53,357 nucleotides of DNA from a virus. The stretch lies in the IMG/VR virus record IMGVR_UViG_3300028025_005064, positions 1 to 53,357 of that record, one strand, 5' to 3'. A model generated the notes under the pieces. The model ran no database searches and was not told the origin of the DNA. It saw only the letters and a program-made list of their open reading frames with translations. The position numbers were made by a program, and so were the translations under genes. Shown in pieces: positions 1 through 7,559 of the stretch. Positions within the stretch are counted from its first letter, which is position 1. Each line of letters starts with the position of its first letter.

Positions 1-859
1 ACACAGTGTAGAGGTCTTTACCGCTACAAGCAAATAGTATATCACGCTTCATGTACTCTCCTGCCTCATCATTGTCTGAAAATACAATTATTGAATCAAA
101 ATATTTTTTCAATAACTTAAACTGAAAATCAGAAATCTTTGAGCCAAGTGTAGCAACAACATTGGGGAAACCAGCCTGATGAATGAACATTGCATCAATA
201 CTTCCTTCCACAACTATGCATGAATTATACTGTTTAGCATTTTGAATGTTAAATAAAACATTAGCTCTCTTAAAGCCTTTGTTGTACAAGTACCTTGGTT
301 CTTGCTCGCTCTTTATGGCACGACCAATAAAACCAACAGCTTTATACTGTGCATCCCTAACAGGGATTACAACTCTCTCTTTTGCTGCCGAATATCCAAC
401 TTCAAAATGTTCTAATATATTATACTCTAAGCCTCTCTCATAGAGAGTTAAGAGTTTTTGTAAATCTTCATCATTGGTATAGTCAATTTCAACATCAGAT
501 ATATTGAGTTGTTCTTCCTCAGCCTCTTCATAATTAAGTTCTCTATCAATATGATTCTGAAGAGCAACATGATCTAGCTTGATATCTTTACCAAAAGGTT
601 TTCCAGTAACTTGTTTATACAAGTGCCTGAAGTTACCTTTTTTACCGCAAGATGGATTAAAGCATTGCCATAAACCAGTCTTGATGTTGATATAAAACGC
701 TGGACTATGCAGATTTTTATGGAAAGGACAAAAGATATTTACTTCACTCATGCCCTCGCTTTGGACATGAATGTTGTAGTCATTAAATAAATCTCTAATG
801 TTCTTTTCGAGATTACTTGATGAAATGTAACTGGAATTTGAAAATGTTTGATTTCGCAT
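1..859 (-). CDS. DnaG-type DNA primase, N-terminal 286 codons (3' end beyond window)
   Basis: Makes RNA primers at the phage replication fork. The frame is open from an ATG at 859 to the window edge, so the C-terminus is missing. A CHC2-type zinc-binding domain lies at about residues 40-80 (CPFH at 44-47, then C66 and C71; the last pair is CFNPSC, spaced by four rather than the usual two). A Toprim domain follows: VVEGSIDAM at about 216-224 supplies the acidic EGxxD motif and SDNDEAGE at 261-268 the DxD-type metal site. It lies downstream of the DnaB-type helicase in the same operon, with one small gene between. Family assignment is firm; only the truncated end is unknown. Confidence 0.93.
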   Translation of the reverse strand, partial: MRNQTFSNSSYISSSNLEKNIRDLFNDYNIHVQSEGMSEVNIFCPFHKNLHSPAFYINIKTGLWQCFNPSCGKKGNFRHLYKQVTGKPFGKDIKLDHVALQNHIDRELNYEEAEEEQLNISDVEIDYTNDEDLQKLLTLYERGLEYNILEHFEVGYSAAKERVVIPVRDAQYKAVGFIGRAIKSEQEPRYLYNKGFKRANVLFNIQNAKQYNSCIVVEGSIDAMFIHQAGFPNVVATLGSKISDFQFKLLKKYFDSIIVFSDNDEAGEYMKRDILFACSGKDLYTV

Positions 860-1001
860 TATAATCTGTTACCAATTTTGTTTTAATAAAGTTTCCATGA
901 ACGGCTCTCCATTCATCTTCTATCCAAGGTCTTAGCCTTACAATAGTCTCAATATCTTGAGCCTCTCCATTAATGTATCTTTTGGGCATTATAGCTCCCA
1001 T
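813..1001 (-). CDS. Small protein of unknown function between helicase and primase
   Basis: A 62-codon frame that bridges the only gap between the helicase and primase genes, overlapping the helicase end by 13 bases and the primase start by 47 bases. The protein is mixed charge and begins MGAIMPKRYINGEA; a second Met at residue 5 is an alternative start. I recognise no domain. Its position inside a tightly packed replication operon and the lack of any other frame in the 130-base gap support it being real. The C-terminal third overlaps the primase in another frame, so its end is less certain in function than its start. Confidence 0.55.
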   Translation of the reverse strand: MGAIMPKRYINGEAQDIETIVRLRPWIEDEWRAVHGNFIKTKLVTDYNAKSNIFKFQLHFIK

Positions 1002-2206
1002 TCTTCATTCCACTTTCCTGTTTCAAGGTTCCATCTAAGATAGAAACCAAATTGTGTTGATCTTCTTACTTTTCGTGATACAACCTGAAAAACATCAGAG
1101 TTATATTCACGATGAATTGCTAATACTAAGTCGGCATCATAGGCCAACTGCTTACTCCATGCTACTTCTTCAAGTTCAGGTGGTCGCTCTGAGTGACCCT
1201 CATTCATTGTTACAGCAGCAACATCGATAATGGGGATACCATTCTTAACAGCCATACGCTTGAATGCTTTAGAAAGGTTCTTTGCCTTTTCTGTTTCATT
1301 CTTTGCGCCAGTCGCATCATCAAATAGACCGTGATAGTCAAGAATAACCATGTCCGGATGATACTGGTCAATCTTTGCTTGAACCATATTTTGGTCAGCA
1401 GATTCTAACCCCTCTGATGTCACCAAATAAATTGGATGCTTACCCTCAAATGTATTCTCAGCCCATACTGCATAGTCATCCACAATGCTTCTGTTGGCTT
1501 TTACAAGGTCTGTATTAGTAAAGTGCCCCTCGCCGTTATTTAAAAGCGTGTCCAGTCTCTGACCCTCCTGTTGTTTGTTCATTTCTAATGAAATAATCAA
1601 AGGTCGGTATCCTGCCCGCCATGCATTTACTGCAAATAAACGAGCAATAAAACTTTTACCAACGCCAGTCCAACCAAGAAGAACAACAAAGTCTCCCGGT
1701 TGCCAACCGCCGAAAGACTTATCAAGAACTTTAATTCCACTAGGTATTCCAGGAATATCTCTTGACTCTTCTAGTGATCTTCTTTTTAAATCGCTAGCTC
1801 TATCTTTCCACTCACTTACAAGGTCAGTATCCTTAAGACTACTGGAGAACTTATATAATTGAGATGTTGATTGCATGAGATATGCCATAGCCTCTTTAGG
1901 GCCCATATCCTTAAGCATATTATTGGCTTTAGAAATAATCTGCCGTGTTTGATACGACAAAGATTCTTTCTTTGCTTCTATTAAGTAATAACTTAATGGT
2001 TCAGGAGTATTGATAAACTCAAAGTCTGGATAGTGGTGTTTTACCGTATCCTTTGAAGGAGTCTTTTTATGCTCGTCATAATGTTGCACTACGAAGTTCC
2101 AAATGTCACGATGCTCAACAAAGACATTTTCAATGCCCTCATTAACCGCCTCAACATAGTTACCCGAATTAAGTAAAGAGTTAATAACTCTTATTTCATA
2201 ATTCAT
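989..2206 (-). CDS. DnaB-type replicative DNA helicase
   Basis: Hexameric RecA-fold helicase expected to unwind the phage fork and work with the adjacent primase. The 405-aa protein has a helical N-terminal region (about 1-130) and a RecA-like ATPase core. Walker A GWTGVGKS is at residues 178-185 and the Walker B strand VILD ends at D290. The segment IPSGIKVLDKSFGGWQPGD just before Walker A is typical of DnaB C-terminal domains. It is slightly shorter than bacterial DnaB (about 450-470 aa), as is common in phages. Its ATG overlaps the end of the preceding 102-aa gene by 11 bases, indicating translational coupling. Confidence 0.92.
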   Translation of the reverse strand: MNYEIRVINSLLNSGNYVEAVNEGIENVFVEHRDIWNFVVQHYDEHKKTPSKDTVKHHYPDFEFINTPEPLSYYLIEAKKESLSYQTRQIISKANNMLKDMGPKEAMAYLMQSTSQLYKFSSSLKDTDLVSEWKDRASDLKRRSLEESRDIPGIPSGIKVLDKSFGGWQPGDFVVLLGWTGVGKSFIARLFAVNAWRAGYRPLIISLEMNKQQEGQRLDTLLNNGEGHFTNTDLVKANRSIVDDYAVWAENTFEGKHPIYLVTSEGLESADQNMVQAKIDQYHPDMVILDYHGLFDDATGAKNETEKAKNLSKAFKRMAVKNGIPIIDVAAVTMNEGHSERPPELEEVAWSKQLAYDADLVLAIHREYNSDVFQVVSRKVRRSTQFGFYLRWNLETGKWNEEWEL

Positions 2207-2504
2207 TTTCCATTCGCTTTCTTGTTTCTTCTAATATTTCTTGGAATCTGTTATCAGACTTGTTGTTGAACTGCACTCTGTCTATATGTGTTTTAGATTC
2301 AATTGCAAAATCAAATACTAAAACCGGCCCTGTCTTCCCTTTGACAAAAGATTCAATAGCTTTAAACAATAGTTCTGATTCATAAAACTCAGATATTGCT
2401 TTGGCTACTGGTTCTTGTCTAGGGGAGTCAGGAATAAATAGCTTAGAGTGCTTTTTGCAACAATCCTGAAAGAATAGAATCGTCTGTTCTCCGGTTGCTT
2501 TCAT
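2196..2504 (-). CDS. Hypothetical protein upstream of helicase
   Basis: A 102-aa acidic/basic mixed protein beginning MKATGEQTILFF, with two adjacent Cys residues near position 15 and a charged C-terminus (EETRKRMENEL). No domain is recognised. It overlaps the WhiB-like gene by 62 bases and the helicase gene by 11 bases. There is no downstream Met that would shorten the long overlap without removing most of the protein. A helicase-loader role can be imagined from position only; the sequence does not show an AAA+ or other loader motif. Confidence 0.65.
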   Translation of the reverse strand: MKATGEQTILFFQDCCKKHSKLFIPDSPRQEPVAKAISEFYESELLFKAIESFVKGKTGPVLVFDFAIESKTHIDRVQFNNKSDNRFQEILEETRKRMENEL

Positions 2505-2739
2505 TTTCCCTCGTTGCTTCTTGCCAAGTGTGGACTAGGTAATCATACTCGGAGATACCGGCAATTACCCCAACAAAAGAGGTATTTTTTAAAGCAGTAA
2601 TTAGACATTCTTTTTTGACAGTACATCTTGAGCAGCCTTCTTTTGCATACTCAACTTCTTTAATGTCATAAGATAACCAACTACTTGCTTTGGCATCACC
2701 TGTGCAGATTGCTTTAGATCTCCAATTACTTTGCATCAT
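2443..2739 (-). CDS. WhiB-like Fe-S transcriptional regulator
   Basis: WhiB proteins bind a [4Fe-4S] cluster through four Cys residues and act with the housekeeping sigma factor in actinobacteria. The pattern is complete here: C12, then C36-x2-C39-x5-C45, followed by the G-rich turn GVIAGIS (57-63) that corresponds to the WhiB G[VI]WGG turn. Length (98 aa) is typical. It starts ATGATG overlapping the end of the preceding 65-aa gene. WhiB genes occur in many actinobacteriophages, where some reprogram host transcription; that role here is inference. This gene is the strongest host marker in the window. Confidence 0.9.
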   Translation of the reverse strand: MMQSNWRSKAICTGDAKASSWLSYDIKEVEYAKEGCSRCTVKKECLITALKNTSFVGVIAGISEYDYLVHTWQEATRENESNRRTDDSILSGLLQKAL

Positions 2740-2923
2740 CTAATTCTTGAAGCTTTGCCTCAATTTGCATATCAATGGAATCCCATAACTTCTTCCACGA
2801 AGCCTCATCATCCAACGATGGTGCCATTGTTTTAGCACCTGCGTCAAGACGAAGTGACTCGTAGTTTCCAAGGTTCTTGGTGATTCCAAGGGATGCCCAT
2901 ATTTCTACTTTTTCTTCACTCAT
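2726..2923 (-). CDS. Small conserved phage protein, unknown function
   Basis: A 65-aa acidic protein. Its first half (EIWASLGITKNLGNYESLR, about residues 7-25) matches a short motif, V/I-x-L-G-x-T-x-N-L-G-N-Y-E-S, that I have seen in small proteins of phages and integrative elements, where it is annotated only as hypothetical. No catalytic motif is visible. It overlaps the MerR-like gene end by 4 bases (ATGA type) and the WhiB-like gene start by 14 bases, so it sits in the early regulatory/replication operon. Confidence 0.75.
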   Translation of the reverse strand: MSEEKVEIWASLGITKNLGNYESLRLDAGAKTMAPSLDDEASWKKLWDSIDMQIEAKLQELDDAK

Positions 2924-3354
2924 AACTTTAACTTTACCTTTTCCTGTATTGTTTTAATTTTGGCATTGATGCCAATATTTTTTTCTTGTGTTGGTCTACC
3001 GGGTGTTCTATCATTAAAGAATTCAATCATTTCATAAACATCTGATTCTTCATAATAGCGCCAATTCTGGTAGCTCTTATACTTTTCACCAAATTTACTT
3101 GGCTCTGGTATTAGATTCTTTTTTTCATATTTTCTAATTGTGTCAGTTCTACGCTCAACAATTTTAGCAACTTCTCCAACAGTATATAGCCTGATTAGGA
3201 GAAGTTCTGACTGCTGATACGGAATTAAAATGTTTTCTCCATTATCAAGTCTTTCAGCATAAATTTTATTGCTATTTTTATTTACTTTCTTTAACTTAAC
3301 GATAGTATCAGAATAGCGATAAAACTTATTTAGGACTGGTTTTTTTGTAATCAT
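2920..3354 (-). CDS. MerR-like winged-HTH DNA-binding protein
   Basis: A 144-aa protein. Residues about 56-115 read as a MerR-type winged helix: YTVGEVAKIVERRTDTIRKY (helix-turn-helix), then NLIPEPSKFG and the RYYEESDVYEMIEFF second helix pair. The first 50 residues are a small basic beta-rich segment and the C-terminus is lysine-rich; there is no effector-binding domain of classic MerR activators. A DNA-binding or excisionase-like regulatory role is inferred. It overlaps the zinc-ribbon gene upstream by 29 bases. Confidence 0.8.
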   Translation of the reverse strand: MITKKPVLNKFYRYSDTIVKLKKVNKNSNKIYAERLDNGENILIPYQQSELLLIRLYTVGEVAKIVERRTDTIRKYEKKNLIPEPSKFGEKYKSYQNWRYYEESDVYEMIEFFNDRTPGRPTQEKNIGINAKIKTIQEKVKLKL

Positions 3355-3538
3355 TCCTTGCCCTCTTTCCTTGCTTTAGTTTCTCTAAAAATAATTCTAG
3401 TTTTGCAACTTCTATATCCTTAGTATCACCACACACAACGCATGTAACATCTACATAATAAGTTCCATTGGCATAGTAATCTGCACCAATAAACTTTTGC
3501 TGTCCACATTTAGAACATTGCAATCTTATGTTTCTCAT
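3326..3538 (-). CDS. Small zinc-ribbon protein
   Basis: A 70-aa protein with two CxxC knuckles, C8-x2-C11 and C33-x2-C36, separated by a short beta-rich stretch, the layout of a zinc ribbon. The C-terminal half is basic (KLKQGKRARNDYKK). Such phage proteins often bind nucleic acid or RNA polymerase, but nothing here selects among these. It lies 6 bases downstream of the metallophosphoesterase gene and overlaps the MerR-like gene by 29 bases. Confidence 0.75.
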   Translation of the reverse strand: MRNIRLQCSKCGQQKFIGADYYANGTYYVDVTCVVCGDTKDIEVAKLELFLEKLKQGKRARNDYKKTSPK

Positions 3539-3544
3539 AGAATT

Positions 3545-4711
3545 TTAATCAAGCCAGCATGTATATTCTGCTGTAACAATTCCTCTTTCTGGATGAACAA
3601 ACATCAACGGTTGAGATGCTTGACCGATAGCAGCAAGACTCTCCATAGCGTAAGTATTAGTTGACTCAGGGCTTCCTGAGATACGACACTGCACACTGTT
3701 AAATGTCATCTTAGTTGGGGTATGGAAATGACCAAAGTAAACATCATCAAATGGCTCTTCAATTGCTCCAACTTTCCATCCAAAGATTTTCTTTTGGAAT
3801 GAATAAAAAGTTGAAAGACTGCCAAATTGATCACCGTGAATAAGCAATGACTTATAGTTGCCAATTGTATCAATTGCGTACCAATTTCTTTCTCCACGAC
3901 CATCTGGGATGTGGAACTTAATACGCTTTTCATTCTCAAACATAAGTTGAAGAATTCTATAAAGCATACGATCGCCATTAGTTTCAGGATCATGGTCACG
4001 CCTTGCACGACCTCCAACCGAGCCATGATTACCAATTACACCAACAAATGTAACTGTCTCAAAATTCTCAAGCATTTTAGTAACAAAGTTCTTTAAAATT
4101 CTTGGTCCATCAACAGTAATTTGACGATATAAACCACCATCAATTAAAAATGATTGACCAGGGAAAATTAATTCTCCCTCAATAATGTCTCCTAATGCCC
4201 AAATATGCAAGTGCTTAACTGGGTGTTCTGCTCTTTGAATTTCTGTCAACTTAATAACAGTTTCTGCATACTGCTCAATTCTGCGCTCACATATTTCAGA
4301 GTTATAAGTAGGTGTTACCTTAGCAAGTTGCCAGTCTGCTAGAACAGCAACAGCAACTTCCTCAGAAGCCTTTCTCTTATCTTTTGCAGGAGTTGGAATG
4401 CGATCAATTTTATTGTCCGCAATGTCCTCTTTTACTGCACGATAAACGGCACTTGCAAGTTCAGTACTCTTGCCCTTAAGTTTTTCATACTCTTGCAAAA
4501 GCTTTGCATATGAAACCTTAAGTTCTGATTCATTTGTCGGTGTTTTCCCAACCACCGGATTTACAGGGATTTCCACAAATCCATTTTCTTTTCTAAATTT
4601 ACACAGACCCATTGAGTCAATAGACTTTCTACAACTTGCATCTGCGTATTTTTGGTTTTGTGTATTTGGTTCAAAGGTCTGATTACAGCCTTCTGCTCCA
4701 CATTCTTTCAT
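3545..4711 (-). CDS. Calcineurin-like metallophosphoesterase
   Basis: Two-metal phosphoesterase, 388 aa. Metal-binding motifs appear in order: D126-W-Q128 (in place of DxH), G174-D175 in WALGDIIEG, GNHG at 227-230, HGD at 292-294 and GHFH at 327-330. The N-terminus carries Cys residues at 4, 9 and 27 that may form a small zinc site. Phage members of this superfamily are usually annotated as SbcD-like nucleases or phosphatases; substrate is unknown. It is followed by the zinc-ribbon and MerR-like genes, in the replication half of the operon, which favours a DNA role. ATG start at 4711. Confidence 0.85.
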   Translation of the reverse strand: MKECGAEGCNQTFEPNTQNQKYADASCRKSIDSMGLCKFRKENGFVEIPVNPVVGKTPTNESELKVSYAKLLQEYEKLKGKSTELASAVYRAVKEDIADNKIDRIPTPAKDKRKASEEVAVAVLADWQLAKVTPTYNSEICERRIEQYAETVIKLTEIQRAEHPVKHLHIWALGDIIEGELIFPGQSFLIDGGLYRQITVDGPRILKNFVTKMLENFETVTFVGVIGNHGSVGGRARRDHDPETNGDRMLYRILQLMFENEKRIKFHIPDGRGERNWYAIDTIGNYKSLLIHGDQFGSLSTFYSFQKKIFGWKVGAIEEPFDDVYFGHFHTPTKMTFNSVQCRISGSPESTNTYAMESLAAIGQASQPLMFVHPERGIVTAEYTCWLD

Positions 4712-4752
4712 TCGGACTCCTTCGTAGTCTCGAATATCATACCATAGGAAAG

Positions 4753-5190
4753 TTAGATATTTGACCTTTTAAGTCTATTTTCTATGGGTTTATTTTGAGC
4801 ATGATTTCTCTTTTTAGTATGGGGTTTTGTATTCTTTACAGTCTCTCTCATCTTTGTTTTATGAGCAGCTGAGGACTTATGACCTTCTTTATGCAATGCA
4901 CTATGTTCTATATGAGTACATAAAAAAAGATTATCTAAACGATTGTCATCTTTAATTTCATTAATATGATGGACCGTTTCCCAAGGCTGCAAATAGCGTT
5001 GCACGTACTCTTCCATAACAAGTCTATGCTCATAAGCATAACCACGAATATTTTTTGGATGATCTGTTTTTAAGACTCTAACATAACCTTTATCATCAAT
5101 GTATTTTCCACCATTATAGTTTGCACTATCTTCGCCAGAAGGCGGTTTGTCTGACCAACTCACATCTTTACGCTGTGATGCAAGAGCCAA
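4753..5190 (-). CDS. HNH endonuclease (HNH_3 type)
   Basis: A 145-aa protein with the HNH fold: EHR at 54-56, the catalytic VHHIN at 73-77, DNRLDNL at 82-88 and later His residues at 93, 96 and 100. The C-terminus is long, basic and His/Lys-rich. Nothing ATG-like precedes the conserved region, so the start is probably TTG at 5190, two bases after the stop of the tail gene. It lies at the boundary between tail and replication genes. It could be a free-standing homing endonuclease or a packaging nuclease; its distance from any terminase gene makes the former more likely. Confidence 0.85.
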   Translation of the reverse strand: MALASQRKDVSWSDKPPSGEDSANYNGGKYIDDKGYVRVLKTDHPKNIRGYAYEHRLVMEEYVQRYLQPWETVHHINEIKDDNRLDNLFLCTHIEHSALHKEGHKSSAAHKTKMRETVKNTKPHTKKRNHAQNKPIENRLKRSNI

Positions 5191-5192
5191 GG

Positions 5193-5849
5193 TTATGCAA
5201 CTCCACCGATATCTTCAATATAGAATTGCATCAATGATGAATCTGATAAAGCCCAAGTGCATGGGTTAAGAGGGCTTGCTCCAGCAACTCTCTGAACCTC
5301 AACAAAAAATGACTCATTAACTTTCAATGCAGAGTAGATGGCAGTATAAGTCCCACCACCGAATGTAATGCCCGACCTATACATTGTATTAGCTGTAGTA
5401 ACATTTGCAAAAGCGGGGGTACCACTTGCAACATTTGTATATATTGCAGCACCCGAATTTAATGTAAAGGTTGTAATGGTATTGCCAGTGCTTGTGCCAT
5501 TACCTTTACAGAATCTAATTTGATAGTAACTATCCTCACCACCAGTGCTTGCTTGGGTGATGCCAGGAAGACTAAGATTCAGTCTATAATATCTTGTTGA
5601 GTCAAGTGTAACTCTATTGTCAATACCCCCGACTAAATCAAGAGAGGCTAATTTGACATTAGAAAATTCTGCTGAAACTGATGACCCATTTGTGATAACG
5701 GTGTTAGAAATTTTAAGAAGACCTTTGGGTTTATCTTCATTAGCAATCTTAACCTGCTCAATATTGGTCGAAATCTGATTTAGACGAACACTACTAATCG
5801 GGGTTAGATCTGTCCATGTAACAAGGGAGTAATTTGTATAATCAGCCAT
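5193..5849 (-). CDS. Distal tail/fibre-associated structural protein
   Basis: A 218-aa Ser/Thr/Asn-rich, beta-type protein starting MADYTNYSLVTWTDL. The N-terminal segment (TPISSVRLNQISTNIEQVK) resembles short helical adaptor segments at the start of fibre proteins; the rest looks like a jelly-roll-type virion domain. It has no cysteine-rich or catalytic motif. It lies 9 bases after the S74-type fibre gene, at the end of the tail gene run, which makes it a candidate receptor-facing protein. Function is inferred from position and composition only. Confidence 0.65.
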   Translation of the reverse strand: MADYTNYSLVTWTDLTPISSVRLNQISTNIEQVKIANEDKPKGLLKISNTVITNGSSVSAEFSNVKLASLDLVGGIDNRVTLDSTRYYRLNLSLPGITQASTGGEDSYYQIRFCKGNGTSTGNTITTFTLNSGAAIYTNVASGTPAFANVTTANTMYRSGITFGGGTYTAIYSALKVNESFFVEVQRVAGASPLNPCTWALSDSSLMQFYIEDIGGVA

Positions 5850-5858
5850 ATATATCTA

Positions 5859-7559
5859 TTATACACCCTCTAAGGCTTGTATTCTAGCCTTTAAATCGTC
5901 TATTTCTGCTTGCTGGTCTTGGCAAGTTTTTAATAAGTAGAATACCAAATATTCTTTTCTCAAGACATCAGGTCTACCTTGGTCGTCATAAACAAGCAAA
6001 TCTGACAAACCTAATTCATCGACATTTTCGGCAATAATACCAATTTGTAATTCTTTTTCTGGTTCATTTTCTAAATCGCAAAGATCATCATTATAATAAA
6101 AATTAACTATTTTAAGTTTTAAAAAGCTCTGAGAATCCAATGAAGCATCGGTTATACTATTTTTATATCGCAAAGATGAAACATTGGCACCGCAAAACAA
6201 AGTGCTATCACTATTTACATATACTGCCCTATTTGTCCCCGAAGGTGAAAGAGTTCTCTCATACAATGTAAAAGAAGTATTGGCTCTGAACATAACATCA
6301 CCTGCTGCAGTACCGCCTTTAGAACCAAAGTTGGTAAAAGAAGTATCTGTGCTATAGCATTTACCACCATACCTTAAGTTTCCAGTCATATCAATTCCTG
6401 TTCCGGTCAGAATACCAGTCATCGTGTCCCCGTCTACATTTACATAACGAGAGTCGTGTAAATGATCATCCGAAGCATAAGGATGCGAATGAGCATTTGC
6501 TTTGCCAGCAAGACTTGTAGCAATACTTGTTCCATTAAGGATTATTGTCGGTGTGAAAATTGCGCTTGATAATAATCTAGTACTATTTAATGAGCCATTT
6601 GCAGTTCCAGTTATCACTATACCAGGTTCTGCACCCATTACATCAACTTTTGAATAGTATTCACCAACACCAAAATTATAATCTTTTCTATAGGCCAGTA
6701 ATTGACCAGTAGCCTGTAGTTTGACATATTCACCATATGCGTCATCTGCAACAACATCACCAGCCACCAAGTCACCGCTATCAATAACCAAACCACCAAC
6801 AGTTCCAGCATCTAAATCTCCTCTGATAGTTACATTATTAAATTCAGCATTACCATTTGCGCTAATTCTAAACCCAGCAGACCCAGAAGAAAAACCATTA
6901 CTTTGAATTTCACTTGCATTAATATCAATACCACCAATGAAGCCATCAGTAGCATTTTGTGACTGTGGAGAAGTGTTATCGGGGAATCTCAAATCACCTT
7001 TTATTGTTAAAGTGCTTCCGTTCCAAGTAAAATTACTTCCTAAAGAAAAATATCCACCTATGTTTGCAAATATTGGCGTATTAGTATTTGCATAAACACC
7101 AGTTCCAGCAACCAAGTTTCCTCTAATCTGAATGTTATTAAAAATTCCAGTACCATTGCTGTAAATAGCCCATCCAGTTTGAGTTGTTGTATTGTTAATA
7201 AAGTTATTACTTCTAATAATATTATTAACTAATACAATATTAGAGGATAACTCATCTGCCGTAATTGTTCCTGCAATAATCTCTCTGGCAGAAATTGCGT
7301 TTGCTTGGATACGAATACCTTCAGGATTTAAAACCCTACCCTCAATAGTGTCAATAATAAAAGTTTTAAGAACATTTTTATTATTCTGCTGTCTTGCAGC
7401 CCTAGAAGTATCTCTAGCGTTTTCAGTAGCAATAAAATCAAACATTGAATATTTTGATGTATCAATTAGTGTAGAGGTAAGACCATCATGCTTATGCCCT
7501 TCAACTCTTTTAAAAGTTACTTGACCTTCACTTATTACAACATTAGATTTAGCAGCCAT
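5859..7559 (-). CDS. Tail fibre with C-terminal S74-type intramolecular chaperone
   Basis: A 566-aa fibre. The middle is made of repeated NAEFNNVTIRGDL-like and NATGIF/NNIQIRGNL-like units typical of trimeric beta-helical fibres, with a HSHPYASDDHLHDSRY segment near residue 365. The last about 110 residues match the peptidase S74 chaperone: SSLRYKNSI supplies the Ser and Lys five residues apart that cleave the chaperone off, and LQIGIIAENVDEL and the C-terminal coiled coil complete it. In this family the chaperone folds the trimer and then autocleaves. The gene overlaps the hub gene by one base and lies downstream of it. Confidence 0.85.
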   Translation of the reverse strand: MAAKSNVVISEGQVTFKRVEGHKHDGLTSTLIDTSKYSMFDFIATENARDTSRAARQQNNKNVLKTFIIDTIEGRVLNPEGIRIQANAISAREIIAGTITADELSSNIVLVNNIIRSNNFINNTTTQTGWAIYSNGTGIFNNIQIRGNLVAGTGVYANTNTPIFANIGGYFSLGSNFTWNGSTLTIKGDLRFPDNTSPQSQNATDGFIGGIDINASEIQSNGFSSGSAGFRISANGNAEFNNVTIRGDLDAGTVGGLVIDSGDLVAGDVVADDAYGEYVKLQATGQLLAYRKDYNFGVGEYYSKVDVMGAEPGIVITGTANGSLNSTRLLSSAIFTPTIILNGTSIATSLAGKANAHSHPYASDDHLHDSRYVNVDGDTMTGILTGTGIDMTGNLRYGGKCYSTDTSFTNFGSKGGTAAGDVMFRANTSFTLYERTLSPSGTNRAVYVNSDSTLFCGANVSSLRYKNSITDASLDSQSFLKLKIVNFYYNDDLCDLENEPEKELQIGIIAENVDELGLSDLLVYDDQGRPDVLRKEYLVFYLLKTCQDQQAEIDDLKARIQALEGV

